From assembly GCF_000757425.2 (NCBI RefSeq), contig NZ_JPKR02000005.1:62001-126000 (forward strand): a DNA stretch of 64,000 nt, in the 5' to 3' direction. Under the pieces are notes generated by a model. That model did not search any database. It was not told where the DNA came from and worked only from the letters and a program-made list of their open reading frames with translations. Below, piece after piece: positions 8,146-16,947 of the stretch (the first letter of the stretch is position 1; every line of letters begins with the position of its first letter). Position numbers and translations under genes: made by a program. The DNA comes from Tatumella morbirosei. GTDB taxonomy: Bacteria; Pseudomonadota; Gammaproteobacteria; Enterobacterales; Enterobacteriaceae.

Positions 8146-8942
8146 TGCCCGGCATCCCTGACTGGGATCACCGACCCGTTATACTTCTTACGAATGAAGT
8201 CAGCGACCTGCTGAGATTCCAGATCTTTTGCCAGTTCAATGATCCGTGGATCATTTTTAAGCTCAGGCCGGGTCACCAACAGGTTGGCATAAGGGTTATT
8301 TTTGGCTGATTCCAGTCCCAGTGCATCTTTGGCCGGAACCAGCCCGGCTTCCAGTGCATAATTGCCGTTAATAATCGCGGCATCGACATCATCCAGAGAT
8401 CGCGGGATCTGCGGTGATTCAATTTCGATAATTTTAATCTTTTTAGGGTTATCCACGATGTCTTTCGGGGTCACCAGCACCGAGGTTGCATCGCCGGCAG
8501 ATTTAAGCTTAATCACCCCTTTGTCCTGGAGTAAATAGAGCGCACGACTCAGGTTGGTGGAATTATTCGGTACCGCGATACTGGCGCCCTGCGGCAGATC
8601 GGCCAGCGATTTCACTTTATGAGAATAGATGCCTAATGGCTCGATATGCACCGAGGCCACAACGCTAAAGGTCTTACCCAGCTCTTTTTCCTGATCTTTC
8701 AGATAGGGCAGATGCTGAAAATAGTTAGCATCGACATCGCCGGAAGCTAATAATGCATTCGGATTCACACCACCATTCATCTGGATAATTTTCAGATCTA
8801 ATTTCGGATCTATTTTCTGAACATATTCCAGTATTTCTGAATGAGGTACGGGATCAGCAGCCACCCTTAATGGCGCGGCATGTACCGCCTGGGAAATAAT
8901 TAACGCCAGCCCTGCCAGACCATAATATGCTGATTTCATCAT
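8142..8942 (-). CDS. MetQ-like substrate-binding protein (importer 1)
   Basis: A 266-residue NlpA/MetQ-family periplasmic binding protein. The N-terminus (LALIISQAVHA then APLRVAADP) is a signal peptide with an AxA-type cleavage site. There is no lipobox cysteine, unlike E. coli MetQ, so it should be a soluble periplasmic protein. Family segments QMNGGVNPNALLASGDVD and IAVPNNSTNLSRAL are present. Two adjacent ATG codons (8942, 8939) are possible starts. It heads the importer-1 block, 30 bp after the dioxygenase gene. Confidence 0.87.
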   Translation of the reverse strand: MMKSAYYGLAGLALIISQAVHAAPLRVAADPVPHSEILEYVQKIDPKLDLKIIQMNGGVNPNALLASGDVDANYFQHLPYLKDQEKELGKTFSVVASVHIEPLGIYSHKVKSLADLPQGASIAVPNNSTNLSRALYLLQDKGVIKLKSAGDATSVLVTPKDIVDNPKKIKIIEIESPQIPRSLDDVDAAIINGNYALEAGLVPAKDALGLESAKNNPYANLLVTRPELKNDPRIIELAKDLESQQVADFIRKKYNGSVIPVRDAGQ

Positions 8943-8972
8943 CTCACTGTTCCTTATTTTCCGAATGAATTG

Positions 8973-9989
8973 TTATTTATTATTGAGATACTCGCTGTAA
9001 AAACGTTCGGCAACCTGCGGGTGGGAGCGCAGGCGACCTTTTAAATAATTCCAGCCCACATCACGCAGCAATGGATTTAACGGATCACTGGCGGGTCCGT
9101 TGGCTAATTTCGCCAGATGATCCGGTAACTGGTATAGCGGTACTGTTGCATCGAGCTGCGCACCGAGAAAGAAAGCCACAGACAACCGTTCATGCCCGGC
9201 CTGCGGCGAAATAACCCGGTGGATAGTCGCCCGTAAATAGCCATTAGTCGCCAGTTCCAGTAACTCGCCGATATTCACCACAAAAGCATCTGGCACCGGT
9301 ACCGCATCCACCCAAACATCTGGCGAAACTTCGACCTGTAACCCCCCCTGCTCGTCCTGCAACAACAGGGTTAAGAACCCTGAATCCTTGTGCGCACCCA
9401 CGCCCTGACGCGACTGGTCGTCGCTACGCCCGGGGTAACGGATGACCTTGATATGTTCGTTAGGATATTCACCATACAGGCTGTCAAACGCATGACGAGG
9501 CAGAGACAGCGATTCAGCAAAGGCACGTAATAACTCCAGTGCCACTGAGGTCATCTCCTGTTGCCAGCGGGTCAGCACAATGCGCAGTTCCGGCAGGGTT
9601 TCCGGCCACTGGTTGGGCCCCTGCATCCGCTGCCAGACGGGAGCCTTTGGGTCATTTATCGCAGGTCGTTCTGCACCAATATCAAATTGCTCGCGGTAGT
9701 CCGGCTGGCTGCGGGTAATTTCCACTCCTGCGCGGTTATAGCCACGAAAATGCGGTGAGTTTGCCATTCTGACGCTCAGCTTATCGGCTTCCGGCAACGC
9801 AAAGAAACGCCTTGATATATGCTGAACATGGGAGAGTAATTCAGAAGAAATACCATGGCCGGTCAGATAAAAGAAACCGATATCACGGGCGGCTTTCCCC
9901 AGTTTTTCCAGCAGTGCCGCACGTTGTTGCGGGCTGCCCTGTAATTCGGAGAAATCTATCACCGGTAACGCTATATTATCTGCTGCCAT
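8973..9989 (-). CDS. Isopenicillin-N-synthase-like 2-oxoglutarate/Fe(II) dioxygenase
   Basis: A 338-residue enzyme of the IPNS/2OG-Fe(II) oxygenase family. The N-terminal DIOX_N part starts LPVIDFSELQG. The Fe-binding facial triad is the H and D of GAHKDSGF plus the distal His of ATIHRVISP. The 2OG-binding Arg-x-Ser is in ERLSVAF. I chose ATG 9989 because an AGGAG site lies ~9 bp upstream; the longer ORF from 10025 has none. It lies between a BisC-type molybdoenzyme and a MetQ-type binding protein in one transcription direction, which suggests oxidation of an imported sulfur compound. The exact substrate is unknown. Confidence 0.82.
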   Translation of the reverse strand: MAADNIALPVIDFSELQGSPQQRAALLEKLGKAARDIGFFYLTGHGISSELLSHVQHISRRFFALPEADKLSVRMANSPHFRGYNRAGVEITRSQPDYREQFDIGAERPAINDPKAPVWQRMQGPNQWPETLPELRIVLTRWQQEMTSVALELLRAFAESLSLPRHAFDSLYGEYPNEHIKVIRYPGRSDDQSRQGVGAHKDSGFLTLLLQDEQGGLQVEVSPDVWVDAVPVPDAFVVNIGELLELATNGYLRATIHRVISPQAGHERLSVAFFLGAQLDATVPLYQLPDHLAKLANGPASDPLNPLLRDVGWNYLKGRLRSHPQVAERFYSEYLNNK

Positions 9990-10131
9990 GAAAATCTGCT
10001 CCTGACTGATGAATAATTTCATCATGCCATTGCAGTTTATTATTCACTACCAACATAAAGTTCTGTGCTTAAGCAAAAAAATGAATATCGCGATTCATTG
10101 GTTTATCAGCCAGATACACAGAAAAAATGCT

Positions 10132-12438
10132 TTATTTTCCAGCCTCTGTACCGTGAATAATAAACTCCGGTGGCTGCCAGGCCGTTATTTCCGGCAGTGG
10201 TCCGGTGTATATTTCAACCTCAACAAAACAGGTCTGGGCACTGCAACCCTGACCGAGCCGTGAGCTGCCGGTGTCCGGGGTTAAGATATTCGGATTGCCA
10301 TGCTTATCCAGCGATCCTTCGAGCATCGGATCCAGCGGATCATACCAGGCGCCGGTCGACATCTGGATCACTCCTGGCAATATATCTTCACTTAACCGCA
10401 CCCCGGCCAGCAGGGCACCGCGTTGATTAAATACCCTGGCCACAGACTGGTCAGCGATCCCCCGCGTTGCCGCATCCCGGGGATGCATCCAGAGAGGTTC
10501 ACGGCCCTGAATCTTGGTCTTGCGGCTGACCGACCCCTGGTCATACTGGCTGTGTAACCGGGTCCGGGGCTGGCTGGAGAGTAAATGCAACGGCCATTGC
10601 CGTTGCTCCTGTTGCCGGGCAGCCTGTTCATCAGGGTACCAGCAGGCATAGCCCGGAGCCTCCGGATAGCCAAACCCGGCTACGGTCGCGGAGAATAATT
10701 CAATTTTCCCCGACGGGGTGGACAGTGGCGCAGCCTGCGGATCTTCACGGAAGTCTTGCAGTAAGATCTGTGGCTTCACCGGCCGCGGATATTCAATAAC
10801 ACCGGCTTGCTGAAATTCGGCGTAACAGGGTAATTCAATGCCCTCCGCAGCAGCCCGCGGCAGCGATTGCTGATACAGGTATTCAAGCCACTGCTGTTCA
10901 TTGCGGCCTTCGGTAAACCGCTCCGCAAATCCCAGTTTGTCGGCAAGCTGGCTAAAAATAGCATAATCATCCCGGGCTTCGGCGTATGGCGACAACTGTG
11001 GGTGCATGGCTATCATAAAACCATCATTAGAAGCGCTGCCAATATCTTCCCGTTCCAGCGAGGTGGTCGCCGGCAGAACAATATCGGCAAATTTTGCCTG
11101 CGCGGTCCAGTATTGCTCATGAACAATCACCGCCTCTGGCCGACGCCAGCCACGAATCAACCGGTTAAGATCCTGCTGGTGATGAAAGGCGTTTCCTCCG
11201 GCCCAGTAAATCAGCCGGATATCCGGATAGGTCAGGGTCTGACCATCAAACTGATACGGTTTTCCCGGGGCCAGCAACATATCGGTAATTCGTGCAACCG
11301 GAATCCGCGCCTTCACCGGATTGATACCGGCCGGCATCCTCGGCCCGGAAAAACGGCGTCGGTGCGCCCCCGCCAGATTAGTAGAGGCATAGCCAAAACC
11401 GATCCCTCCGCCCGGGGTTCCGATTTGCCCTAATAGTGAGGTCACGGCAACCAGTGCCCAGAATGCCTGCTCTCCCTGCCTGGCTCGCTGTACAGACCAG
11501 GCCATATTGACCATCGTTCGCCGTGCCGCCATCAGACGGGCCAGTGAGCGAATGGTCCCAGCTTCCAGCCCTGTTATCTCTGCAGCCCATTGCGGATTTT
11601 TTATCTGACCGTCAGTCACGCCTTGCAGGTAGTTATTAAAGCGGTCAAAACCCACTGTGCAGCGCCGGATAAAATCTTCGTTAACTAACTGCTCTTCGCT
11701 CAGAACCTGGCAAATAGCCAGAAGTAATGCGGTATCGGTCCCCGGTTTTATCGCCAGCCAGTCAGAGGAAATGCCACTGGTGAGATCATGACGAACCGGA
11801 CTGACATTGATAAACCGGCAACCATTGTTCTGCAGGGTTTGCAGCCAGTGGTCCAGCGCATGATCATTGGCACCACCGCCGTTTACCTGAGAGTTTCGCG
11901 AAGGTAGTCCGCCAATAGCCACAAATAACTGGCAATGTTCGGCCAGTACCGGCCAGTGAGTATGCTGACGCTGAAGTTCGTCCAGATCACCCAGAATATG
12001 GGGCAGCACACGCTCGCCGGCGGCGATGCTGTAGGTGTTGGTACTGCCGGTATAGCCGCCGAAACAGTTGAAAAAACGGTGGAGCTGACTCTGAGCATGA
12101 TGAAAACGGCCGGCGCTGGCCCAGCCGTAAGACCCCCCGTAAATAGCCTGATGACCGTGGGTTGTCGCCACCCGTTTCAATTCACCGGCGGTCAGACTGA
12201 GTGCCTCCTCCCAGCTCACTTCAACAAAGGGTTCCCGGCCACGCTGTTGCGGATTATTTTTGCCCTGTAAAAAACCAAGGCGAACTGCCGGGCGTCGTAC
12301 CCTGCTGTTTCCCTGAACACTATCCGGCAACGAATAACCAATCGGTGATGGCTGGCGGTCGGCCGCAAAGGGGGTAACCGCAGTCAGGCGACCTTGCTCT
12401 ACCTGTGCCTGATAGGTTCCCCAGTGAGTGACAATCAA
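10132..12438 (-). CDS. bisC: BisC/TorZ-type molybdopterin reductase (biotin/methionine sulfoxide reductase family)
   Basis: The readable frame is 768 residues, against 777 for E. coli BisC. The N-terminal THWGTY, the GGSYGW segment, the Mo-ligand serine region TYSIAAG, the IKPGTDTAL stretch, WAGGNAFHHQ and the C-terminal Moco-binding domain all match the soluble BisC type. There are no Fe-S cysteines and no Tat signal. Such enzymes reduce biotin sulfoxide and free methionine-S-sulfoxide in the cytoplasm. The frame opens only with TTG at 12438. A better start, ATG 12469 preceded by GGGAG, is one base out of frame through an A6 run (see findings). It is flanked by both methionine-type importers. 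Confidence 0.85.
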   Translation of the reverse strand: MIVTHWGTYQAQVEQGRLTAVTPFAADRQPSPIGYSLPDSVQGNSRVRRPAVRLGFLQGKNNPQQRGREPFVEVSWEEALSLTAGELKRVATTHGHQAIYGGSYGWASAGRFHHAQSQLHRFFNCFGGYTGSTNTYSIAAGERVLPHILGDLDELQRQHTHWPVLAEHCQLFVAIGGLPSRNSQVNGGGANDHALDHWLQTLQNNGCRFINVSPVRHDLTSGISSDWLAIKPGTDTALLLAICQVLSEEQLVNEDFIRRCTVGFDRFNNYLQGVTDGQIKNPQWAAEITGLEAGTIRSLARLMAARRTMVNMAWSVQRARQGEQAFWALVAVTSLLGQIGTPGGGIGFGYASTNLAGAHRRRFSGPRMPAGINPVKARIPVARITDMLLAPGKPYQFDGQTLTYPDIRLIYWAGGNAFHHQQDLNRLIRGWRRPEAVIVHEQYWTAQAKFADIVLPATTSLEREDIGSASNDGFMIAMHPQLSPYAEARDDYAIFSQLADKLGFAERFTEGRNEQQWLEYLYQQSLPRAAAEGIELPCYAEFQQAGVIEYPRPVKPQILLQDFREDPQAAPLSTPSGKIELFSATVAGFGYPEAPGYACWYPDEQAARQQEQRQWPLHLLSSQPRTRLHSQYDQGSVSRKTKIQGREPLWMHPRDAATRGIADQSVARVFNQRGALLAGVRLSEDILPGVIQMSTGAWYDPLDPMLEGSLDKHGNPNILTPDTGSSRLGQGCSAQTCFVEVEIYTGPLPEITAWQPPEFIIHGTEAGK

Positions 12439-12506
12439 TGAATGTCTGGCATTTTTTCGGACGGCTCATCGCGCTCCCGCAGTTTCAGTCAATACCGTTA
12501 AGGTGC

Positions 12507-13175
12507 TTAGTCACGGCGAATTCTGCGTGCCAGCCGGGTACCTACCGTCTGAAGCAGCTGTACCACCACAATCAGTACCAGCGCCGTAGATACTGTGGCA
12601 AACACATCAAAGCGCTGATAACCGTAAGTAATCGCCAGATCGCCAATTCCCCCTCCGCCAACGGTACCGGCCATAGCGGTGGCCCCAAGTAAACCGATAG
12701 TCGCCGTGGTGAGCGCCAGAACCAGTGAAGCGGCCGCTTCCGGTAACATAAAGTGCCAGATGGTCTGGAATGTACTGGCGCCCATCGCATCGGCAGACTC
12801 CAGTATTCCGTCATTCACCTCCAGCAAAGAGCTCTCAATTAACCTGGCGATATACGGAGCGATAAACACCACCAACGGGACAATCGCTCCTGGCGTCCCA
12901 ATCGTTGTGCCTACCAGCCAGCGGGTCAGCGGCAGGATGGTAATTAACAGAATAATAAACGGCAGTGAGCGCAGAATATTGATAACGGGATTCAGTAACT
13001 GATGCACCAGATGGTTGGGCAATATCCCGCCAGGCCGGCAAATCACCAGAATTATCCCCAGCGGAATTCCCGCCAGCGCCCCAAACCCCAGAGAAATACT
13101 GACCATCAGCAACGTATCCTGTGCTGCTCCCAGGAACTGATCGCCGGTGACGGCGGTGTTAAAGAAATCAAACAT
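12507..13175 (-). CDS. MetI-like ABC transporter permease (importer 2)
   Basis: A 222-residue inner-membrane permease, clearly related to the one at 6701. It shares the MetI layout with the coupling loop LESADAMGASTFQTIW and the C-terminal GGGIGDLAITYGYQRFD. Its start overlaps the end of the MetN-like gene by 8 bp. It forms importer 2 with the ATPase at 13168 and the binding protein at 14190. Thirty-eight bp separate its stop from the out-of-frame ATG candidate (12469) for the BisC-type gene, consistent with one transcript. Confidence 0.88.
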   Translation of the reverse strand: MFDFFNTAVTGDQFLGAAQDTLLMVSISLGFGALAGIPLGIILVICRPGGILPNHLVHQLLNPVINILRSLPFIILLITILPLTRWLVGTTIGTPGAIVPLVVFIAPYIARLIESSLLEVNDGILESADAMGASTFQTIWHFMLPEAAASLVLALTTATIGLLGATAMAGTVGGGGIGDLAITYGYQRFDVFATVSTALVLIVVVQLLQTVGTRLARRIRRD

Positions 13176-14193
13176 CGCTGATTTTCACCCCTGCATTCAC
13201 TAAATAGCCGACCGCAGAATCAATATCAGCCGTCTGACCACTGATCCGCAGAATCATAAAACCAAGGATGGTCTGACTCACCTCCGACATACTGGCAAAC
13301 AGGATATTGACCTGCACCGGATAGTCACGGATCAGCTGATTAATAATCGGTTGCTGTGCCGTCTGCCCGACAAATTCCAGCCGCAGCGCCCTTCCGCCCG
13401 GCTGCTCACGAATAGCCGCCAGTGTCTGTTCCGGCAGCCGGTCATGAATAACCGTCTCAACCAGCCCGGCGGTCACCGCCTGCTGTGGCTGACTGAACAG
13501 ATCCAGCACTCTTCCCTGCTCGACGATTCGCCCTTTGGACATCACGGCGACTTTATGGCAAATTTTTTGTACCACCGACATTTCATGAGTGATCAGCACA
13601 ATCGTGATCCCATAGCGGCGGTTAATTTCCTGTAATAACAGCAAAATCTGAACCGTGGTATGCGGGTCGAGTGCCGAGGTCGCTTCGTCACACAGTAGGA
13701 CCGACGGGTTGGTGGCCAGAGCTCTGGCAATACCCACCCGCTGTTTTTGCCCTCCGGACAGTTCATCCGGATAACTCTGAGCCTTGTCACTGAGATTCAC
13801 AAATGCCAGCAATTCACTGACCCGCTCACGGATCTCCTGTTTACTGCGCCTTTGCAGAATCAGCGGAATAGCCACATTATGAAATACCGTCCGCGAGTTC
13901 AGCAGATTAAAGTGCTGGAAAATCATACCGATATCTTTTTTAGCCTGGCTACGCTCCCGCCCCGAAAGGCCCTGCAACGACACACCATTGATCAGGACTT
14001 CACCACGGTCGGCAGTTTCCAGGCTATTGATCAACCGCAACAAGGTACTTTTACCGGCCCCGCTGGCGCCAATAACCCCAAAAATCTCACCGCGCTGAAT
14101 GGTCAGATCAATATTATCTAACGCAGTCACACTTTCGCCTTTACGGGAGAAGACTTTACTGACGGCGTTAAACGTAATGATTGGAGAATTCAT
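13168..14193 (-). CDS. MetN-like ABC ATPase with NIL domain (importer 2)
   Basis: A 341-residue ATPase with Walker A GASGAGKST, signature LSGGQKQRVGIARAL and Walker B LLCDEATSALD. A C-terminal NIL domain (~residues 265-341, LRLEFVGQTAQQP onward) binds methionine in E. coli MetN and mediates trans-inhibition. Full length matches E. coli MetN (343 aa). It overlaps the binding-protein gene by 4 bp. This importer is therefore the more likely of the two to carry methionine itself. Confidence 0.9.
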   Translation of the reverse strand: MNSPIITFNAVSKVFSRKGESVTALDNIDLTIQRGEIFGVIGASGAGKSTLLRLINSLETADRGEVLINGVSLQGLSGRERSQAKKDIGMIFQHFNLLNSRTVFHNVAIPLILQRRSKQEIRERVSELLAFVNLSDKAQSYPDELSGGQKQRVGIARALATNPSVLLCDEATSALDPHTTVQILLLLQEINRRYGITIVLITHEMSVVQKICHKVAVMSKGRIVEQGRVLDLFSQPQQAVTAGLVETVIHDRLPEQTLAAIREQPGGRALRLEFVGQTAQQPIINQLIRDYPVQVNILFASMSEVSQTILGFMILRISGQTADIDSAVGYLVNAGVKISDV

Positions 14194-15002
14194 TTGAAAT
14201 AGTCAGGCAATAAATAACCATCATACTGATGGTGAGAAAGAATATAGGATTTAAATTCGGCAGAATGATATCCGGCGATAATATCTTTGGCGAACGGCGC
14301 CTGTTTATTTTTCCCGGCGACCGTCACCACGTTAATAAACTGGCTGACCGGGGTTTCGAGTTTCAGTGCCGATGCCAGTTTAATCCCACTGGAGACCGCA
14401 AAATTCCCCTGAATTAATCCGTAATCAACATCCGGCAATGCCCGTACCTGCTGAGCATTGTCCATCTCTTTCAGGACCAGCTTATAAGGGTTTTCACTGA
14501 TATTGCGCTGCGAGAAAGTCGCAGGATCACTGTCCGGGCTTATCTTCAGCCAGCCTAAACTTTGCAGTACCAGCGCGGCACGATACTCATTCGGTGCCTG
14601 GTTAGGCACCGAAATCACAGTGCCTGGCGCCGGAGTATTCAGGGTTTTCAGTTTCCCGGCATACAATCCCATAGGCGGAGTGGGTACCTGGACAATCCCG
14701 ACATTATCAATGCCCAGCCGGTCATTGACTGATTTCAGATACACCGGATGCTGCATAATATTAGCTTCGATTTTCCCCCGGGCAACAGCATCATTCACCT
14801 GAATTCCGTCGCTGAAATCCAGATATTCAATCTTATAGCCTTTCTTAATTAAATAAGGAGCCACGCCTTCACGGAACTCATCTTTATAAGGTCCCGGGTT
14901 AAATCCTACCCTGATAAGTTTTGTATCCGCGTGAGCCACAGAGAAAAGGGCCGAAGAAGCCAGCAAAGAAATAATAAGCCTGTTCGTCAGTGAACGATAC
15001 AT
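14190..15002 (-). CDS. MetQ-like substrate-binding protein (importer 2)
   Basis: A 270-residue NlpA/MetQ-family protein from ATG 15002 (MYRSLTNRL), with the signal peptide ending FSVAHA. The ORF extends to TTG 15020, but the GGGAG ribosome-binding site lies inside that extension, favouring 15002. No lipobox Cys is present, so it should be periplasmic and soluble. Family segments FSDGIQVNDAVARGKIEAN and ISVPNQAPNEYRAAL are visible. It is the first gene of the minus-strand run that ends at 5601 and faces the broken aminotransferase gene across a 239-bp divergent region. Confidence 0.87.
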   Translation of the reverse strand: MYRSLTNRLIISLLASSALFSVAHADTKLIRVGFNPGPYKDEFREGVAPYLIKKGYKIEYLDFSDGIQVNDAVARGKIEANIMQHPVYLKSVNDRLGIDNVGIVQVPTPPMGLYAGKLKTLNTPAPGTVISVPNQAPNEYRAALVLQSLGWLKISPDSDPATFSQRNISENPYKLVLKEMDNAQQVRALPDVDYGLIQGNFAVSSGIKLASALKLETPVSQFINVVTVAGKNKQAPFAKDIIAGYHSAEFKSYILSHHQYDGYLLPDYFK

Positions 15003-15241
15003 AAGAAAAAGATCTCCCAAAAATTCCGGTAACTATTGATAAATCACATATCTACCCGAAACTTCCGGTTAGTACCAGACTCTGCTTATGGCTTTTATTT
15101 GCTAAGGTTTAGCGTTAATTTGTTATTACCTTTTATCGCTATCTTTATCTTAATTATTGCTTGTGCACTCAGCGGATATCACTGCCGGGCAGCAGCAAGC
15201 TGTGAGATAGTTTGTCTGTATGAACTGAAAATGAGAAAACT
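15003..15241. promoter_or_regulatory. Divergent regulatory region (importer-2 operon / aminotransferase)
   Basis: About 240 bp, AT-rich, with no ORF of its own. The heptamer TTCCGGT occurs twice on the plus strand (15024-15030 and 15063-15069), 39 bp apart, and may be part of a regulator site. I see no MetJ-type AGACGTCT repeats and no sigma-54 motif, so the controlling factor is unidentified. Confidence 0.35.
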
Positions 15242-16376
15242 ATGCCGGTATTTCGCTCGTCACCGCTAATAAGTCAGTTAGAAGACAATATCTTTAGTGT
15301 GCTGGAGAAAATGGCAGCACAAACCGATGCTTCGCAGAGACCCGTCATTGACCTGTCATCCGGTAGTCCACGACAGCCGACACCGCCGGCGGTGGTCGCA
15401 GCCCTGCAGCTGGCCGCCGCCCGGCCAGATAATCACGATTATCCTTCCTTCTGGGGAAAAACAGAGTTACGCCAGGCCATTGCCCGTTATTGCGAGGCCA
15501 GTTACGGCTATTGTCCGGACCCGGAGAGTGAAATTGCAATTTTTCAGGGAGCACATATCGGCGTTTCAGGAATTCCCCGTGCTATCCTGAGTCCTGGCGA
15601 ATACCTGATATCTACCGATCCCTGCTACCCCATCTACCGTTCTGCGGCCGCTCAGGCTCAGGCCAGATTTTATGGTATTCCTTTGCGGGGTGAAACAGAA
15701 TGCCGGCTTGCTGATGCTGAACTACCCGCATAACCCCACCGGGGCCATTGCTACAGAACAGTTATTTGATGAAGCACTGGACTTTGTGCGGCAGCAGAAT
15801 ATTCCATTGTTGCATGATTTCGCCTATGCCTCAGTGGGCAGCCAGCCTCACCCTGCTCCACTGAGCCTGATGTCCCGTCCTGAGGGCGCAGAATGGGGCG
15901 TGGAAATTTATACCATGTCGAAAACCTTCCTGATGGCAGGCTGGCGGCTGGGATTTGCGGTCGGTAATGCCTCGGTAATTAGTGCCTTTAAAAAACTGCA
16001 CACGCAGAGTTACAGCACGGTATTTGGAGCGATACAGGATGCAGCCGTCACTGCACTCTCACTGCCCCCGGAGGCCGTCAGCCAGTTTGCTGAAGTCTAC
16101 CATCGTCGCCGTGAGCAGGTCATCCGCAGGCTGGATACCATGCGCTGGCCGGTCGCCCCTGACCAGGGAACGTTCTTTCTGTGGTTGCCGGTGCCGGCAG
16201 GCTACCAGAGCCAGCAATTTGCCGAATTTTTACTGCGCGAAGCTCAGGTTCTGGTGGCACCAGGCCAGGCATTTGGCCCGGCCGGAGAAGGCTTTATCCG
16301 ACTGAGCCTCACCACCGATAACAGCGTACTCGATGAGGCACTGAAGAGAATGGCGGCGTTAAAACTATTCCATTGA
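15242..16376 (+). pseudogene. PLP-dependent class I/II aminotransferase, disrupted by an internal deletion
   Basis: Residues 1 to ~148 are in one frame (ATG 15242, through CYPIYRSAAAQAQA and GIPLRGE). The rest is in another frame (15708 on, LLMLNYPHNPTG, then PLP lysine in MSKTFLMAGWRLGF, to stop 16376). Between the PLR segment and the LNYPxNPTG motif, homologues have ~22-25 residues; here only ~20 bp remain. A deletion of roughly 45-55 bp that is not a multiple of three is therefore inferred. All other motifs survive, so the loss looks recent. The intact enzyme would have transaminated an amino acid, plausibly methionine-like given the adjacent operon. Confidence 0.8.
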
Positions 16377-16382
16377 CCCTGT

Positions 16383-16412
16383 GCTGAATGGCAGGGTAAT
16401 TTGCCATTCAGC
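16383..16412. terminator. Hairpin after the aminotransferase pseudogene
   Basis: A perfect 11-bp inverted repeat, GCTGAATGGCA / TGCCATTCAGC, with an 8-nt loop, lies 7 bp after the aminotransferase stop. No long U-run follows, so it may be a factor-assisted terminator or mRNA-stabilising hairpin. Confidence 0.5.
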
Positions 16413-16525
16413 CTGATTATCCTGCCATGACTTAATGTTCGTCGCTGAATTATTAATTAATCTGCTTCCCTGTACATAAAAATACTCTTTAATCGTCAGT
16501 AATTTACCGACAAATAATCCTTAAC

Positions 16526-16540
16526 AAAAAAAAAAAAAAA
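16526..16540 (+). repeat. A15 homopolymer upstream of the small gene
   Basis: Fifteen consecutive A residues, flanked by C on both sides, 94 bp before ATG 16634. Tracts this long are rare and unstable in enterobacterial chromosomes. It lies in an AT-rich promoter-like region with TATAAC-type -10 candidates at ~16550 and ~16580, so its length could affect promoter strength. Confidence 0.9.
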
Positions 16541-16633
16541 CATAAAAAATATAACTATTAGAATTTTCTTAAGGCGAAAAATATAACCTATGCCAGGCTT
16601 AATAGTGAAAAATCACATTAACCGAGGTGAATA

Positions 16634-16900
16634 ATGAGTGATTCAGAAAACACAAAAACTAAAGTTGATTTTCTTCGTGATGTTATTTCACAGCTAAAAG
16701 AAATACGCCATTATGCACAGACCAATACCGAAACTTTATCGGCACACTGGCTGGCTTTTGATACCGGTGAATATGAAGATAAAGAACTGGCTGAACGGAT
16801 TAATACCTTACTGAATCAGCAAGGGAAATTACTGGATGAGACAGAATCCGTGATTCAGGATCTGGAAATTTCGGTAAACCACAGCGAACAGGAAAGTTAA
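16634..16900 (+). CDS. Small acidic protein of unknown function
   Basis: An 88-residue ORF with a convincing ribosome-binding site (GAGGTG, 6 bp before ATG). The composition is hydrophilic, acidic and helix-prone, with no signal peptide, membrane segment or cysteine. The heptad-like spacing of LRDVISQLKEI, LLNQQGKLL and ESVIQDLEI suggests a helical bundle or coiled coil. I do not recognise a family. It stands alone: the upstream gene is a pseudogene and the next genes run the other way. The AT-rich leader with an A15 tract is unusual. Confidence 0.75.
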   Translation: MSDSENTKTKVDFLRDVISQLKEIRHYAQTNTETLSAHWLAFDTGEYEDKELAERINTLLNQQGKLLDETESVIQDLEISVNHSEQES

Positions 16901-16910
16901 TCGTGGTTAT

Positions 16911-16931
16911 CAGGGCACTGGCGGTGCCCTG
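16911..16931. terminator. Hairpin between convergent genes
   Basis: A perfect 8-bp stem, CAGGGCAC / GTGCCCTG, with a 5-nt loop, 11 bp after the stop of the small gene and 17 bp before the end of the convergent binding-protein gene. It is positioned as a bidirectional terminator but lacks a strong U-run on either strand. Confidence 0.5.
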
Positions 16932-16947
16932 AAAGTATTCAGTCAAA

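Noticed and set aside
10867-11433. A 188-codon plus-strand ORF
   Set aside because: Antisense to the BisC-type gene, with no recognisable domains.
15242-15733. Two separate overlapping genes instead of one broken aminotransferase
   Set aside because: The two frames together make one continuous class I aminotransferase, and neither half would fold alone.
16390-16408. TGGCAGGGTAATTTGCCA as a sigma-54 promoter
   Set aside because: GG and GC are 13 rather than 12 bp apart, and the sequence is better explained as the perfect hairpin after the aminotransferase.
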